This document shows, piece after piece, positions 1 to 8,535 of a DNA stretch of 21,140 bases. The DNA lies in the NCBI GenBank assembly GCA_964498065.1, contig CAZCFZ010000066.1, positions 1 to 21,140 on the forward strand, in the 5' to 3' direction. The notes beneath the pieces are model-generated. The model had not been told where the DNA came from, did not search any database, and worked only from the letters and a program-made list of their open reading frames with translations. Within the stretch, counting starts at the first letter, position 1. Each line of letters opens with the position of its first letter. The translations under genes and the position numbers were made by a program. This stretch comes from FEN-1297 sp964498065. GTDB lineage: Bacteria > Bacteroidota > Ignavibacteria > Ignavibacteriales > Ignavibacteriaceae.

Positions 1-16
1 ATTATTATAGGATAAA

Positions 17-640
17 ATGACGAACAGAGCAAAAATAAAAACTATAAGTATTTCCGGCGAAACAAAATACAAAGAGAAAGGATCGGTTTTTATAGCTAAG
101 TCGTTCAATATTAAGTCGATTGAAGAAGCCGATTCGTTTTTAGAAAATATTAAAAAGGAATATTACGACGCAACTCATCATTGTTCTGCATTTAGACTGC
201 AGGACGGAAATTTTAAATATTCCGACGACGGTGAACCAAACGGTACAGCGGGCATTAGAATTCTAAATGCTATAGATCATTTTGAATTAACAAATATTTT
301 AATAGTTGTTATAAGATATTTCGGCGGTGTAAAATTAGGTGTCGGTCCGTTGGGAAAGGCTTATTATAACTCAGCTTATCAAGTTATCGATGCTTCGGAA
401 ATAGTTACGTTAAAACATTATAAAAAAATTTTTATATCAGCAGACTTTTCTTTTATTAGTCATATTCACAGAATACTTTCCAAACACAAAGCAATAATTG
501 AGAATTCAACATTTGATACAAAAGCAAATTTCGAATGTTTATCAGGGCTTAAAGAAATTGAAATCATTTCAAATGAATTAAATGAAATTACCAAAGGGGA
601 AATTTTAATTAGTGAATCAGATAAAGACTATTTTCTATAG
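17..640 (+). CDS. yigZ: YigZ/IMPACT (UPF0029) family protein
   Basis: The 207-aa protein matches the bacterial YigZ branch of the IMPACT family. The N-terminal UPF0029 domain (about residues 18-125) carries the hallmark DDGEPNGTAG near residue 70, and the glycine-rich VIRYFGGVKLGVGPLGKAY follows near residues 97-116. The C-terminal part (about 140-200) fits the ferredoxin-like DUF1949 fold of YigZ. Length is normal for the family (about 200-210 aa). The ATG is preceded by TAGGATAAA, a reasonable ribosome binding site. The family is linked to translation control in eukaryotes (IMPACT/Yih1), but the bacterial role is not firmly established, so no reaction is assigned. The gene stands alone before a MarR regulator, with a weak terminator-like hairpin right after its stop. 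Confidence 0.93.
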   Translation: MTNRAKIKTISISGETKYKEKGSVFIAKSFNIKSIEEADSFLENIKKEYYDATHHCSAFRLQDGNFKYSDDGEPNGTAGIRILNAIDHFELTNILIVVIRYFGGVKLGVGPLGKAYYNSAYQVIDASEIVTLKHYKKIFISADFSFISHIHRILSKHKAIIENSTFDTKANFECLSGLKEIEIISNELNEITKGEILISESDKDYFL

Positions 641-669
641 CAATATTTAATTTATTAAAAATATTGTTT
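641..669 (+). terminator. Weak hairpin after yigZ, possible terminator
   Basis: CAATATTT (641-648) is complementary to AAATATTG (659-666) across a 10-nt loop and is followed by TTT. It begins directly after the yigZ stop codon. The stem is almost entirely A/T, so intrinsic termination would be weak and the assignment is tentative. Confidence 0.3.
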
Positions 670-730
670 ACACTTGATTAAATCATTATCATTGACGATA
701 TTTGCTATGAGCAACAATTATTAATTAAAG

Positions 731-1189
731 ATGGAATACAAAGAAGAAATCGGGAAAAACGCAAACAAACTAGCTGATCTTACTTTCAGCTTACTGGCAA
801 GCTGCCAGGAAAAAGAAAACCGCTTAGCAGAACAGCACGGACTTACCCAAGCCGAATTCAGATGCTTAAGATTATTCAGTGCAAATGAGAACGTGAATAA
901 CAAGCAGATTGCAGAAAGAATGGGTTTAAGCCCAAGCAGGCTAACGAGAATCATAGACGGACTTGTTAATAAGGGTTATATAAATCGAGAAATTGACAAC
1001 TCCGACAGAAGAAATATGCGTGTATATCTATCAGGTAAAGGTGTTGAAATAGTAGAGCTTCTTAACAAAGCTTACGTCAATATCCACCAAGAAATTCTTG
1101 AAGATATAGATGAGTCGCAGCACCAGCCTTTAATTACGGCAATGACAAACTTACTGTCTGCACTTGAAAGGTGGATTTCCAAAACATAG
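731..1189 (+). CDS. MarR family transcriptional regulator
   Basis: The 152-aa protein has the MarR architecture: helical dimerisation ends around a winged helix-turn-helix. The recognition region lies at about residues 55-80 (NNKQIAERMGLSPSRLTRII), followed by the wing with the family DxR signature (SDRRNMRVYLSGKG, about 91-104). MarR proteins usually repress nearby genes and respond to small ligands or oxidants; no ligand can be read from the sequence. No Cys pair typical of redox-sensing OhrR is evident: the only cysteines seen are near residues 25 and 45. The ATG has no clear Shine-Dalgarno. The gene is convergent with the unrecognised minus-strand gene ending at 1258. Its target is unknown; the upstream 90 bp would be the place for autoregulation. 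Confidence 0.92.
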   Translation: MEYKEEIGKNANKLADLTFSLLASCQEKENRLAEQHGLTQAEFRCLRLFSANENVNNKQIAERMGLSPSRLTRIIDGLVNKGYINREIDNSDRRNMRVYLSGKGVEIVELLNKAYVNIHQEILEDIDESQHQPLITAMTNLLSALERWISKT

Positions 1190-1257
1190 TGCTTCTGTTG
1201 AAACAGGCTGCCAGATTCAATAATATTTTTAGAATATATTTTAAAGCGATCGAGAAC

Positions 1258-1695
1258 TTAATTTTGGTTTCTCCGCGAATCGTTTAAATACATTTTTGTC
1301 CATTCCAAATCGGCGAGAAGTTCCGCAAGATTTACAAATCCTTGCTGGGACATTTCAAAGTATGTCTGTTCAAAATGTGTTTTCATATTTTCATCTGCAG
1401 ATGAAATAATCTCTTTAATTTTTGATACTACCTTATTCATATTGTCCGTAAAATCTTTTTTAATACTGTCGATGTTTTTTATATCGGGATTAACCGATCC
1501 GCTTTTTACAATTCTCATTAAACCCTGAACATATTTAGCGGTAAATGTTAAATCGTCAAACAACTTTTCTTTGCCTGATTTAAGCGCTTCTTCATAAATT
1601 CTTACCAATTCGGCTTTTCTGTTTAGTTTCGATTTGGAAAATTTTTCAACATCATTTACGAAATCCGACGATATTTGAAAATATGTTTGTTCCAT
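1258..1695 (-). CDS. Hypothetical helical protein with an internal repeat
   Basis: I do not recognise this 145-aa protein. It is predicted mostly alpha-helical, rich in Lys, Glu and Asp, with no signal peptide, membrane segment or cysteines, so a cytosolic helical bundle is likely. The start of the protein (EQTYFQISSDFVN, residues 2-14) recurs near the C-terminus (EQTYFEMSQQGFVN, residues 109-122), suggesting a duplicated helical motif. The gene lies 29 bp downstream of the O-methyltransferase gene on the same strand and is probably co-transcribed with it. The ATG at 1695 has no obvious Shine-Dalgarno, but the whole frame is open and the first repeat copy begins at residue 2, which favours this start. 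Function is unassigned. Confidence 0.75.
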   Translation of the reverse strand: MEQTYFQISSDFVNDVEKFSKSKLNRKAELVRIYEEALKSGKEKLFDDLTFTAKYVQGLMRIVKSGSVNPDIKNIDSIKKDFTDNMNKVVSKIKEIISSADENMKTHFEQTYFEMSQQGFVNLAELLADLEWTKMYLNDSRRNQN

Positions 1696-1724
1696 TCACT
1701 TATTTTTTGTTAATGTAATAAATT

Positions 1725-2366
1725 TTATTCCTTAACTCCGATACCGATCCCGTCACCGACAGGCAAAACCGTTGTTTTCAATTTTGGTTGAGTAACAAAA
1801 CCTTTGTTAAACTCTCTGATAATTTTGGTAGATAATTTCATATCTGACGGAACTTTGCTTGCAGCGGTATATCCGTGCCATAAAAGATTATCTATAAAAA
1901 TAACACCGCCTTTCTTAAGGAGAATAATTGAATAATCAAATAATCTTTTATAATCGGCTTTGTCGGCATCTAAAAAAATAAAATCATACTTCTTTGCAAG
2001 TGTGGGCATTATTTCAACCGCATTACCTTCATAAATAATAATTTTATCCTGGAAACCGGATTTGGCAATATTTTCTTTAGCAATAGGAATATTATCCGCA
2101 CTTTTTTCTATCGTATGAACTACACTTTTCTTTTTTAAATTACGGGCTATCCTTATTGATGAATACGCAATGGCAGTACCTAATTCAAGCACTCTTTTAG
2201 GCTTAACCATATTTATTAACAACTCTAAAAATTTAGCGGAATCTTTGCTTAAAATCGGAATATTATTTTGATTTGCAAATGTCTCCATTTCTTCGAGCAA
2301 CGGATCTGATTCTTTATTCAAGTTTTCCAGGTACCTGGATTGAGCCGGGTATAAAATTCTATTCAT
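1725..2366 (-). CDS. Class I SAM-dependent O-methyltransferase (YrrM/TrmR-like)
   Basis: The 213-aa enzyme belongs to the COG4122 / methyltransferase-3 family. Motif I is VLELGTAIAYSS (residues 59-70). The acidic residue after strand 2 is in VHTIEKSA, the metal- and substrate-binding segment is FIFLDADKADY (about 129-139), and IDNLLWHG (about 158-165) supplies the conserved DN pair. Family members include catechol/caffeoyl-CoA O-methyltransferases and the B. subtilis tRNA 5-hydroxyuridine methyltransferase TrmR (YrrM). The short bacterial form and the YPAQSRYLENL N-terminus fit TrmR-type proteins, but substrate cannot be decided from sequence alone. It starts at an ATG and precedes the 145-aa gene by 29 bp. 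Confidence 0.9.
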   Translation of the reverse strand: MNRILYPAQSRYLENLNKESDPLLEEMETFANQNNIPILSKDSAKFLELLINMVKPKRVLELGTAIAYSSIRIARNLKKKSVVHTIEKSADNIPIAKENIAKSGFQDKIIIYEGNAVEIMPTLAKKYDFIFLDADKADYKRLFDYSIILLKKGGVIFIDNLLWHGYTAASKVPSDMKLSTKIIREFNKGFVTQPKLKTTVLPVGDGIGIGVKE

Positions 2367-2464
2367 GATAATTCAAATTATTCTTAAACCTATTTATAAT
2401 TTAATAATAACCTGATTAAAATGTGAGTGTTATTAACGATTAAAAACTACAAATAATGTTACCA

Positions 2465-4426
2465 TTACCTAACCAGAATCATTTTTTTTGCATACATTTT
2501 TCCGTTAGTTTTTAACACATAAAAATACATACCGCTTGCGCATTTTACCCCGCTGTCAGATTTGCCGTCCCATAAAACAGGGCTTTGAGGGTAAGAAAAA
2601 GATTTTACTACTTGCCCGATTTCATTATATATTGTCAAACTTATTACAGCGCTTGAACTTGCATCAAACTTAATTGTAGTTGATTTACTGAACGGATTTG
2701 GGAAATTCTGAGTTAACGGTTGGACGCTAACGGCAGATTTATCCGACAATCCAATAGAATCAATTTGTCCGCTGAATATAAATGAATAATAATTGCTCTG
2801 CGGCTCTCTTATAGAATTGCCAAGACTATCATTATATGTAAAATAAAAATATACAGTTTGCCCGTTTTGTAATGAAGGAAATTGAAAACTATACTTTAAA
2901 GTATCATCGTAGCTTAATACGGAAGTAGTGAAATTTAAATTATCAATTGCGTAATGAATATTAGCTGAACCGGCCTGTATTCCGTTTTGAGAAAAGAATA
3001 TTTTATTTACCTGAGCAGTATTGCTTGTTTGATATATATTTGGAAACGAAAGTGCTTTTTCAGCAGACATTAAGCCGTATCCCCTATCGTTATTAGGATT
3101 ATTATAATTATCTGATGTCTCAAGTAAAATATTTCTTGCTTGTATATTTGTTAATTTAGGAAACGCCGATAATAATAGCGCTCCTATTCCGCTTGCGATT
3201 GGTGTAGCACAAGAAGTGCCTTCTTCGTAGTAATAAGCATTGGGTGCAGCAGCATTAGCACCGTAAACATTTACTCCCTGAGTTACTACATCCGGTTTTA
3301 TTCTTCCATCATAGGTGGGGCCTCTGGAACTAAAACCTGCAACAACATTACTGTTATAAACTGCTCCAACCGCTATAACTTTATATGCATCTGCAGGCGC
3401 ATCAACATAATGCCAGGAATCAGCTCCTTCATTACCGGCTGCAGTAAAAGTGAGGACACCGCGCTGGAAAGCTAAATTTACTGCCTTTGTAACTATTGTT
3501 GTATTACCGTTCATATCCTGATATGTATAAGAATATGTAGTATCGTCAAAAATATTATACCCTAAGGAACTAGTTGTTATATCCACTCCTTGACTTTCCA
3601 TCCATTCCAAGGCCGCCGCATAATTATCCTCTTCAATATGGGACTCGCTTCTATCATCTTCGGTTTTAGCCAGAATAAAGCTTGCATTATAAGCCGGCCC
3701 AATTATCGAACTGTCTTTATATCCCGCAAGAATTGAAAAAACATAAGTTCCGTGTAAACCGGAAATTGAAGTATCTCCCGGCTGCGGTGTAGTTGAGGTT
3801 GTATGAAATACGTAATTATATTCCGACAATACATTTCTTGCTGCCAGCGATTCATGCGTCTTCCATCTAAAACCGTCATCCAAGATTCCAATTACAACAC
3901 CTTTTCCGTTTATCCCTTTTGCTTGAACAGCGGGAATATCACACAATTCATATTGCGGGTAGGAAGGGCCGTAATCTCCCGACGATAATGCTTTAGCCAT
4001 TACATAAGATGATGGTATTTTGACAGGCATATTGGGTTTTATATTAAAAATCTTTACCGGATTTACCTTCTCAACGAAAGGTAATTGTAAAATTTTATTA
4101 ACCTGATTCGTTGTTAAATATGCAGATACGGCATTAAACCAATTAAGCTTATTTTCAATCTTCACTCCAAGACTTTCTATCGCAGTTATATAATCCGCTT
4201 TTATCGGAATATCTTCGTATGTAACCAATTGGTTTGGATTCATTACTTTCTCTCTGCGGGCAATACAGCGAGCAGTTAAAGTACTTAATGCTTCTTTATA
4301 AAGAACACTAGTTTTCCGTAATGATTGACGGGGAATAATTCCTTTATCTTTGAAGTATATCAAATACTTGGTTTGAGAATAAGTAAAAGGTATTATTATT
4401 AGAACAAGTAGAATTATTTTTTTCAT
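2465..4426 (-). CDS. Secreted subtilisin-like S8 serine protease with T9SS sorting domain
   Basis: The 653-aa precursor starts with a signal peptide (MKKIILLVLIIIPFTYSQ). A pro-region (about 19-165) precedes the peptidase S8 domain (about 170-460). The triad is visible as D183 in VVIGILDDGF, H225 in GLHGTYVFSI and S405 in EGTSCATPIASG, with oxyanion-hole N332 in TAAGNEG. The residue after HGT is Tyr rather than the common His. After a beta-sandwich linker comes a C-terminal domain (about 574-653) with NFPNPFSKSTTIKF, LTIYNEIGQVV and the terminal KMYAKKMILVR. This is the type A Por/T9SS sorting domain of Bacteroidota and Ignavibacteria, so the protein is probably exported across both membranes and released or anchored at the surface. 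It lies downstream of lepB. Confidence 0.95.
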   Translation of the reverse strand: MKKIILLVLIIIPFTYSQTKYLIYFKDKGIIPRQSLRKTSVLYKEALSTLTARCIARREKVMNPNQLVTYEDIPIKADYITAIESLGVKIENKLNWFNAVSAYLTTNQVNKILQLPFVEKVNPVKIFNIKPNMPVKIPSSYVMAKALSSGDYGPSYPQYELCDIPAVQAKGINGKGVVIGILDDGFRWKTHESLAARNVLSEYNYVFHTTSTTPQPGDTSISGLHGTYVFSILAGYKDSSIIGPAYNASFILAKTEDDRSESHIEEDNYAAALEWMESQGVDITTSSLGYNIFDDTTYSYTYQDMNGNTTIVTKAVNLAFQRGVLTFTAAGNEGADSWHYVDAPADAYKVIAVGAVYNSNVVAGFSSRGPTYDGRIKPDVVTQGVNVYGANAAAPNAYYYEEGTSCATPIASGIGALLLSAFPKLTNIQARNILLETSDNYNNPNNDRGYGLMSAEKALSFPNIYQTSNTAQVNKIFFSQNGIQAGSANIHYAIDNLNFTTSVLSYDDTLKYSFQFPSLQNGQTVYFYFTYNDSLGNSIREPQSNYYSFIFSGQIDSIGLSDKSAVSVQPLTQNFPNPFSKSTTIKFDASSSAVISLTIYNEIGQVVKSFSYPQSPVLWDGKSDSGVKCASGMYFYVLKTNGKMYAKKMILVR

Positions 4427-4523
4427 TTATTTTACAAATTTGTTGAATGTCTTTTATTGCTTAATATTTTGGTTAAATCATTCTTTCACATTAACGAACA
4501 AAAGGACTTATTATACACTCAAG

Positions 4524-5447
4524 TTAATGAATAAGTTTGAAAACTCTGTTCCATCTTATCGCTTTAAATATACTAAATAAACCATTTGTATTACTACTAC
4601 TATTTATTGACCAGTAAATTATAACAGCTTTTCCGATAATATTATCTCTTGGTACGAATCCCCAATAACGGCTGTCCATACTATCGTCACGGTTATCGCC
4701 CATTACAAAATAATAATTATTTTTGATAATATATTTGCGCTTAGGTTCCCCATTAATATCTATAACAGTTCCCTCTACACTCACAGCATATTTATTAAAT
4801 TCCCTGTCAATCAGCGGTTCCCATTCAATTACATTTTCAGCATTTAAAGAAATTGTCATCCCTTTTTTAGGAACGACTATGGGCCCGTAATTATCCCCAT
4901 TCCAGTCTTTACCGGGGGGAAATATCCGATCATCTTTAACACCCTTTTTAACAAATTGGTTCGGATTAATTAAAGCAGTCGAGGGGAATGGTAATACCTT
5001 TCCGTTAACATAAACTTTTTTATCTATTATCTGAACCGTATCACCGGGTGTTCCGACAATTCGTTTTATATAATCTATATTTTCATCGGGATTTATTTCA
5101 CCTTTATATCCCGGAAACTGAAAAACAATTATGTCATTTACTTTAGGTTTGCTAAAATCCACCAGGTCAATCCAAGGTATTTTTACATCGGTTAAAGGAA
5201 AAAATCTAGGCGTATAAAGATTATATGCTGCTCTGTTGACCAGAATAAAGTCTCCAGGTAATAGTGTATTTTTCATTGAAGCTGTGGGTATTTTATCCGC
5301 TTCAATTAAAAATGATTTTAATATTACAGCAGTTAATAATGCAATAATTACGGAACGAAGAAAATGTTTCGACTTAAAGACAAATTTGGAATTATCTTTA
5401 TGTAAATTACTTTCACTTTTATTTTCAATATTTTCGGATAGGGACAA
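4524..5447 (-). CDS. lepB: Signal peptidase I
   Basis: The 307-aa membrane-bound serine protease removes signal peptides from Sec-exported proteins at the periplasmic face. One N-terminal membrane segment (about 31-48) is followed by box B IPTASMKNTLLPGDFILV with nucleophile S57. The catalytic lysine K128 is in DYIKRIVGTPGDTV, and box E is MGDNRDDSMDSRYWG (about 249-263). It is longer than the minimal Gram-positive enzymes because of insertions between boxes D and E (about 150-240), as is common in Bacteroidota. The start is TTG at 5445-5447: an AAGGA 7 nt upstream (5455-5459) overlaps the lepA stop codon, and no ATG lies before the membrane segment. It is therefore likely translationally coupled to lepA, the classic lepA-lepB arrangement. 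Confidence 0.96.
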   Translation of the reverse strand: MSLSENIENKSESNLHKDNSKFVFKSKHFLRSVIIALLTAVILKSFLIEADKIPTASMKNTLLPGDFILVNRAAYNLYTPRFFPLTDVKIPWIDLVDFSKPKVNDIIVFQFPGYKGEINPDENIDYIKRIVGTPGDTVQIIDKKVYVNGKVLPFPSTALINPNQFVKKGVKDDRIFPPGKDWNGDNYGPIVVPKKGMTISLNAENVIEWEPLIDREFNKYAVSVEGTVIDINGEPKRKYIIKNNYYFVMGDNRDDSMDSRYWGFVPRDNIIGKAVIIYWSINSSSNTNGLFSIFKAIRWNRVFKLIH

Positions 5448-5454
5448 TCTTGAT

Positions 5455-5459
5455 TCCTT
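5455..5459 (-). promoter_or_regulatory. Shine-Dalgarno of lepB inside the lepA stop
   Basis: AAGGA on the minus strand, 7 nt before the TTG start of lepB, shares bases with the lepA stop codon (5458-5460). It decides the TTG start and implies coupled translation of lepA and lepB. Confidence 0.7.
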
Positions 5460-7251
5460 AATCTTCTATTTGAAGCACTGCCAGGAAAGCTTCTTGCGGG
5501 ATTTCAACGTTTCCAACCTGTTTCATTCTTTTCTTTCCTTCTTTCTGTTTTTCAAGAAGTTTCCTTTTTCTTGTAATATCTCCGCCGTAACATTTTGCAA
5601 GCACGTTTTTACGCAAAGCTTTTACAACAGATTTAGAAATTACTTTTGTACCGATTGCTGCTTGAATATCTATTTCAAACATCTGCCGGGGAATCAAATC
5701 TTTAAGTTTGCTGCAGACTTTCCTTCCCCAATCATAGGACTTGCTTCTGTGTACAATCATTGATAATGCGTCTACAGGTTCTCCGTTCAATAGAATATCC
5801 AGCTTAATTAAGTCCGATTCACGATAACCCAAGTATTCATAGTCGAATGATGCGTAACCTCTCGTAGTTGATTTTAATTTATCATAAAAATCAAAAATTA
5901 TTTCGGACAACGGAAATTCATACTGAATATCAGCGCGTGTCGGATCCAGGTATGTTGTATTTTTATAGATTCCGCGTTTGTCCGTCGATAGTTTCATAAT
6001 ATTTCCAACGTATTCGCTCGGACAAACAATTTGAGCCTTTACATATGGTTCTTCAATATGCTCGATGTCTCCAATAGGAGGCATCATAGCAGGATTATCG
6101 ACAACAATCTTTTCGTTTTTTCTGTTATAAACAAAATATTCAACATTAGGCAGCGTTGTAATAATTGATTGGTTATACTCCCTAAGCAATCTTTCCTGAA
6201 CAATTTCCATATGCAGCAATCCCAGAAAACCGCATCTAAAACCGAATCCCAAAGCAGCAGAAGTTTCAGGCTGATAAACCAAGGCAGAATCATTCAACCT
6301 AAACTTTTCCAATGCATCACGAAGGTCTTCAAACTCATCGGCATCCGTCGGATAAAGTCCGCTGTACACCATAGGTTTAACTTCTTTATAACCGGGAAGA
6401 GGATGTTCGGCACCTTTTTTTGCATGTGTTACCGTATCTCCCACTTTAATATCATGAACGACTTTTATTCCCGATATTAAATAACCGACATTACCCGCAG
6501 ACAATTCATTTGTTTTTATTTTTCTTAATCCAAGAATTCCTATTTCTTCAGCTTCAATTTCTTTATCGACTGCAAAATATTTTATTTTATCGTTGGTTCT
6601 TAATGTGCCGTTAAAAATCCTTATGTAAGCTATTGCCCCGCGATAAGAATCGAAAATCGAATCAAAAATTAATGCCTGCAAAGGAGCATTTGCATCACCT
6701 TTAGGCGGAGGAATTTTATTCACCACTCTCTCAAGTATTTCATCAATTCCTGTTTTAGTTTTGGCGCTGGCCAATAGTATTTCACTATCCTCGCAACCGA
6801 TCAAATCTATAATTTGACCTTTAACTCTTTCAATTTCAGCACTCGGTAAATCAATTTTATTTAAGACCGGAATAATTTCCAGACCGGCTTCAATTGCTAA
6901 ATAAAGATTACTAATGGTCTGCGCTTCGACACCTTGCGAAGCATCTACAACCAAAAGAGCACCTTCGCAAGCAGCCAATGACCTGGAAACTTCATAAGAA
7001 AAGTCAACATGTCCGGGAGTATCAATTAAATTTAAAATGTAATCGTTGCCATCCTTTGCTTTATATTTCATTTGAATGGCATGCGATTTAATTGTTATTC
7101 CGCGTTCTCTTTCCAATTCCAAATCATCTAGTACTTGTGCTTTTGATTCACGTTCACTGACTGTTCCTGTTTTCTCTAATAAACAGTCTGCAATTGTGGA
7201 TTTCCCATGATCTATATGTGCTATAATGCAGAAATTTCTAATACTATACAT
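5458..7251 (-). CDS. lepA: Elongation factor 4 (LepA), ribosomal GTPase
   Basis: At 597 aa this is a full-length LepA/EF4, a translational GTPase that acts on ribosomes and has been linked to back-translocation and 30S biogenesis. The G1 motif AHIDHGKST is at residues 11-19, switch region RERGITIKSH near 48-57, G3 DTPGHVDF near 77-84 and G4 NKID near 131-134. EF-G-like domains II, III and V follow, and the LepA-specific C-terminal domain ends in RKRKLLEKQKEGKKRMKQVGNVEIPQEAFLAVLQ. The ATG at 7251 has AGGGA four bases upstream. lepB follows after 10 bp. The gene upstream in transcription is the GT9 enzyme, with a ppx/gppA remnant between. Confidence 0.98.
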   Translation of the reverse strand: MYSIRNFCIIAHIDHGKSTIADCLLEKTGTVSERESKAQVLDDLELERERGITIKSHAIQMKYKAKDGNDYILNLIDTPGHVDFSYEVSRSLAACEGALLVVDASQGVEAQTISNLYLAIEAGLEIIPVLNKIDLPSAEIERVKGQIIDLIGCEDSEILLASAKTKTGIDEILERVVNKIPPPKGDANAPLQALIFDSIFDSYRGAIAYIRIFNGTLRTNDKIKYFAVDKEIEAEEIGILGLRKIKTNELSAGNVGYLISGIKVVHDIKVGDTVTHAKKGAEHPLPGYKEVKPMVYSGLYPTDADEFEDLRDALEKFRLNDSALVYQPETSAALGFGFRCGFLGLLHMEIVQERLLREYNQSIITTLPNVEYFVYNRKNEKIVVDNPAMMPPIGDIEHIEEPYVKAQIVCPSEYVGNIMKLSTDKRGIYKNTTYLDPTRADIQYEFPLSEIIFDFYDKLKSTTRGYASFDYEYLGYRESDLIKLDILLNGEPVDALSMIVHRSKSYDWGRKVCSKLKDLIPRQMFEIDIQAAIGTKVISKSVVKALRKNVLAKCYGGDITRKRKLLEKQKEGKKRMKQVGNVEIPQEAFLAVLQIED

Positions 7252-7279
7252 TAATTCCCTAAAAATTTACTTTAAATAT

Positions 7280-7310
7280 AAATACCGAAAAAGAATATAT
7301 AAAGGTATTT
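7280..7310. repeat. Inverted repeat upstream of lepA
   Basis: AAATACC (7280-7286) and GGTATTT (7304-7310) form a perfect 7-bp inverted repeat with a 17-nt spacer, about 30 bp before the lepA start. It may be an operator half-site pair or a leader hairpin. It is short and AT-rich, so chance is possible. Confidence 0.25.
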
Positions 7311-7350
7311 GAAATATGATGTGCTTGGACTTAATTATAAGACATTAAAA

Positions 7351-7482
7351 TTACTTACCCATTTTATCCAGCATTTCCAAAATTATTCCTTCTTTTAATG
7401 CAAACTCTGAAATCATGATATTTTTTAAATTAAAAAGTTCAAATGTTTTTCGAAAGGATAGAATTACAGATTGAATAGACAT
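7351..7482 (-). pseudogene. C-terminal remnant of a Ppx/GppA phosphatase
   Basis: On the minus strand a 43-codon open stretch ends at the stop at 7351-7353. It reads ...RKTFELFNLKNIMISEFALKEGIILEMLDKMGK (two overlapping pieces: KTFELFNLKNIMISEF and FALKEGIILEMLDK). The segment around ISEFALKEGIILE matches the conserved C-terminal end of the exopolyphosphatase/guanosine pentaphosphatase domain, which typically reads (I/V)S(D/E)xALREGxxLD. The sugar-kinase-like ATPase body that should precede it is absent: the upstream part overlaps, in another frame, the 3' end of the GT9 gene. I infer that a ppx/gppA gene once lay between the GT9 gene and lepA and was deleted except for about 30-40 codons. 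The exact 5' limit of the remnant is uncertain. It could alternatively be a tiny real ORF, but that seems unlikely. Confidence 0.6.
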
Positions 7483-8530
7483 CCTCAACGGAAATATCAT
7501 CAATCAGGTCTGATTTTCGTATAAAAAATTTATTTGTACCTATTGGTGCCCAGTTAAACGGATTGGTGGGTCCGAAAATTGAAATTTGAGGAGTATCGGT
7601 AGTTCCTGCAACGTGCATTATACCTGTATCATTGGAAATAAATAGATCCGACTTTGAAATTAATGCAGCAACTTCAGGTATCTTTTTATTTATAAAACAA
7701 CCAATTTCTCCCCGAATATTTTTTTTAATGTAATTTATTTCCTCCATATCGGCTGAACTTCCGGTTAAGTAAAATTTTACTTCGTATTTCTCTTTTAACT
7801 TTGCCATTAATGCAATAAACTTTATTAATGACCAGCGGTTAGGAATTTTGCCCGCACCGGTATGAAAACCAATCAGATACTCATTTGATCTCAATTTTAA
7901 ACTTGATATAAATTCATCGGCGACTTTTTTATCTTCATCGTCAAAGGTTATTTCCGACTTATAGTTTGTCGTATTTATCCCGAACGGCCTCACAATGTCC
8001 AGGCTTCGTTCGGCAACATTTGAATCCGGATGCTTTCGCCAATCAATTTCAACTCTTCTATCAAATAAAAAAATGCTTTTATTCTCTTTGCCGTTAAGGC
8101 TTTTGGCGCCGATTCTAATTTTGGAATTTGAAAATCTTGCAATCAAATTACTTGTAAACGATATTGATACCGTCACCGGAACAATTGCTAAATCGTAAGA
8201 CTCTTTAAGCAATTTAAGAAAATTTTTCAGATAAATCGGATTGAATAATTTCTTTTTGTCAAAGATGAATAAATTATCTATAAATTTATTCTTGATAAGG
8301 CCTGGATAATTGAACGGACTTGCAACTAACGTCAGATTGCAGCCGGGAAATGTTTCTTTTAAAGCTCTTAAAAGAGAGACCCCTATTAATAAGTCTCCGA
8401 GCTGGTTATGCTGGCGAATTATTATTATTTTTTTTGGAATACCAATATTAAGACTTTTTTCTTCTTCTACCGCAAATATTTTTTTGAAAAAACTATAAGT
8501 CAACCTGGTTAAGATTTTATTATCAGCCAT
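7439..8530 (-). CDS. Glycosyltransferase family 9 (heptosyltransferase-like)
   Basis: The 363-aa protein is a GT9 / ADP-heptose:LPS heptosyltransferase-family enzyme that would add a sugar to the lipopolysaccharide core or a related glycan at the inner face of the cytoplasmic membrane. The N-terminal Rossmann domain opens with KKIIIIRQHNQLGDLLIGVSLL (two pieces: KKIIIIRQHNQLGD and LGDLLIGVSLL, residues 33-54). The C-terminal nucleotide-sugar domain has FHTGAGKIPNRWSL and the diagnostic ISNDTGIMHVAGTTDTPQIS (about 298-317), followed by IFGPTNPFNWAP. Donor and acceptor cannot be told from the sequence. It is separated by 5 bp from the preceding small membrane gene, so it is part of the dNK operon. 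Its last codons overlap the ppx/gppA remnant in another frame. Confidence 0.93.
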   Translation of the reverse strand: MADNKILTRLTYSFFKKIFAVEEEKSLNIGIPKKIIIIRQHNQLGDLLIGVSLLRALKETFPGCNLTLVASPFNYPGLIKNKFIDNLFIFDKKKLFNPIYLKNFLKLLKESYDLAIVPVTVSISFTSNLIARFSNSKIRIGAKSLNGKENKSIFLFDRRVEIDWRKHPDSNVAERSLDIVRPFGINTTNYKSEITFDDEDKKVADEFISSLKLRSNEYLIGFHTGAGKIPNRWSLIKFIALMAKLKEKYEVKFYLTGSSADMEEINYIKKNIRGEIGCFINKKIPEVAALISKSDLFISNDTGIMHVAGTTDTPQISIFGPTNPFNWAPIGTNKFFIRKSDLIDDISVEDVYSICNSILSKNI

Positions 8531-8535
8531 CCAAA

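Noticed and set aside
5236..5763. A 175-codon plus-strand open frame
   Set aside because: It lies antisense to lepB and lepA, both with complete catalytic motifs; composition and lack of any recognisable domain mark it as a shadow.
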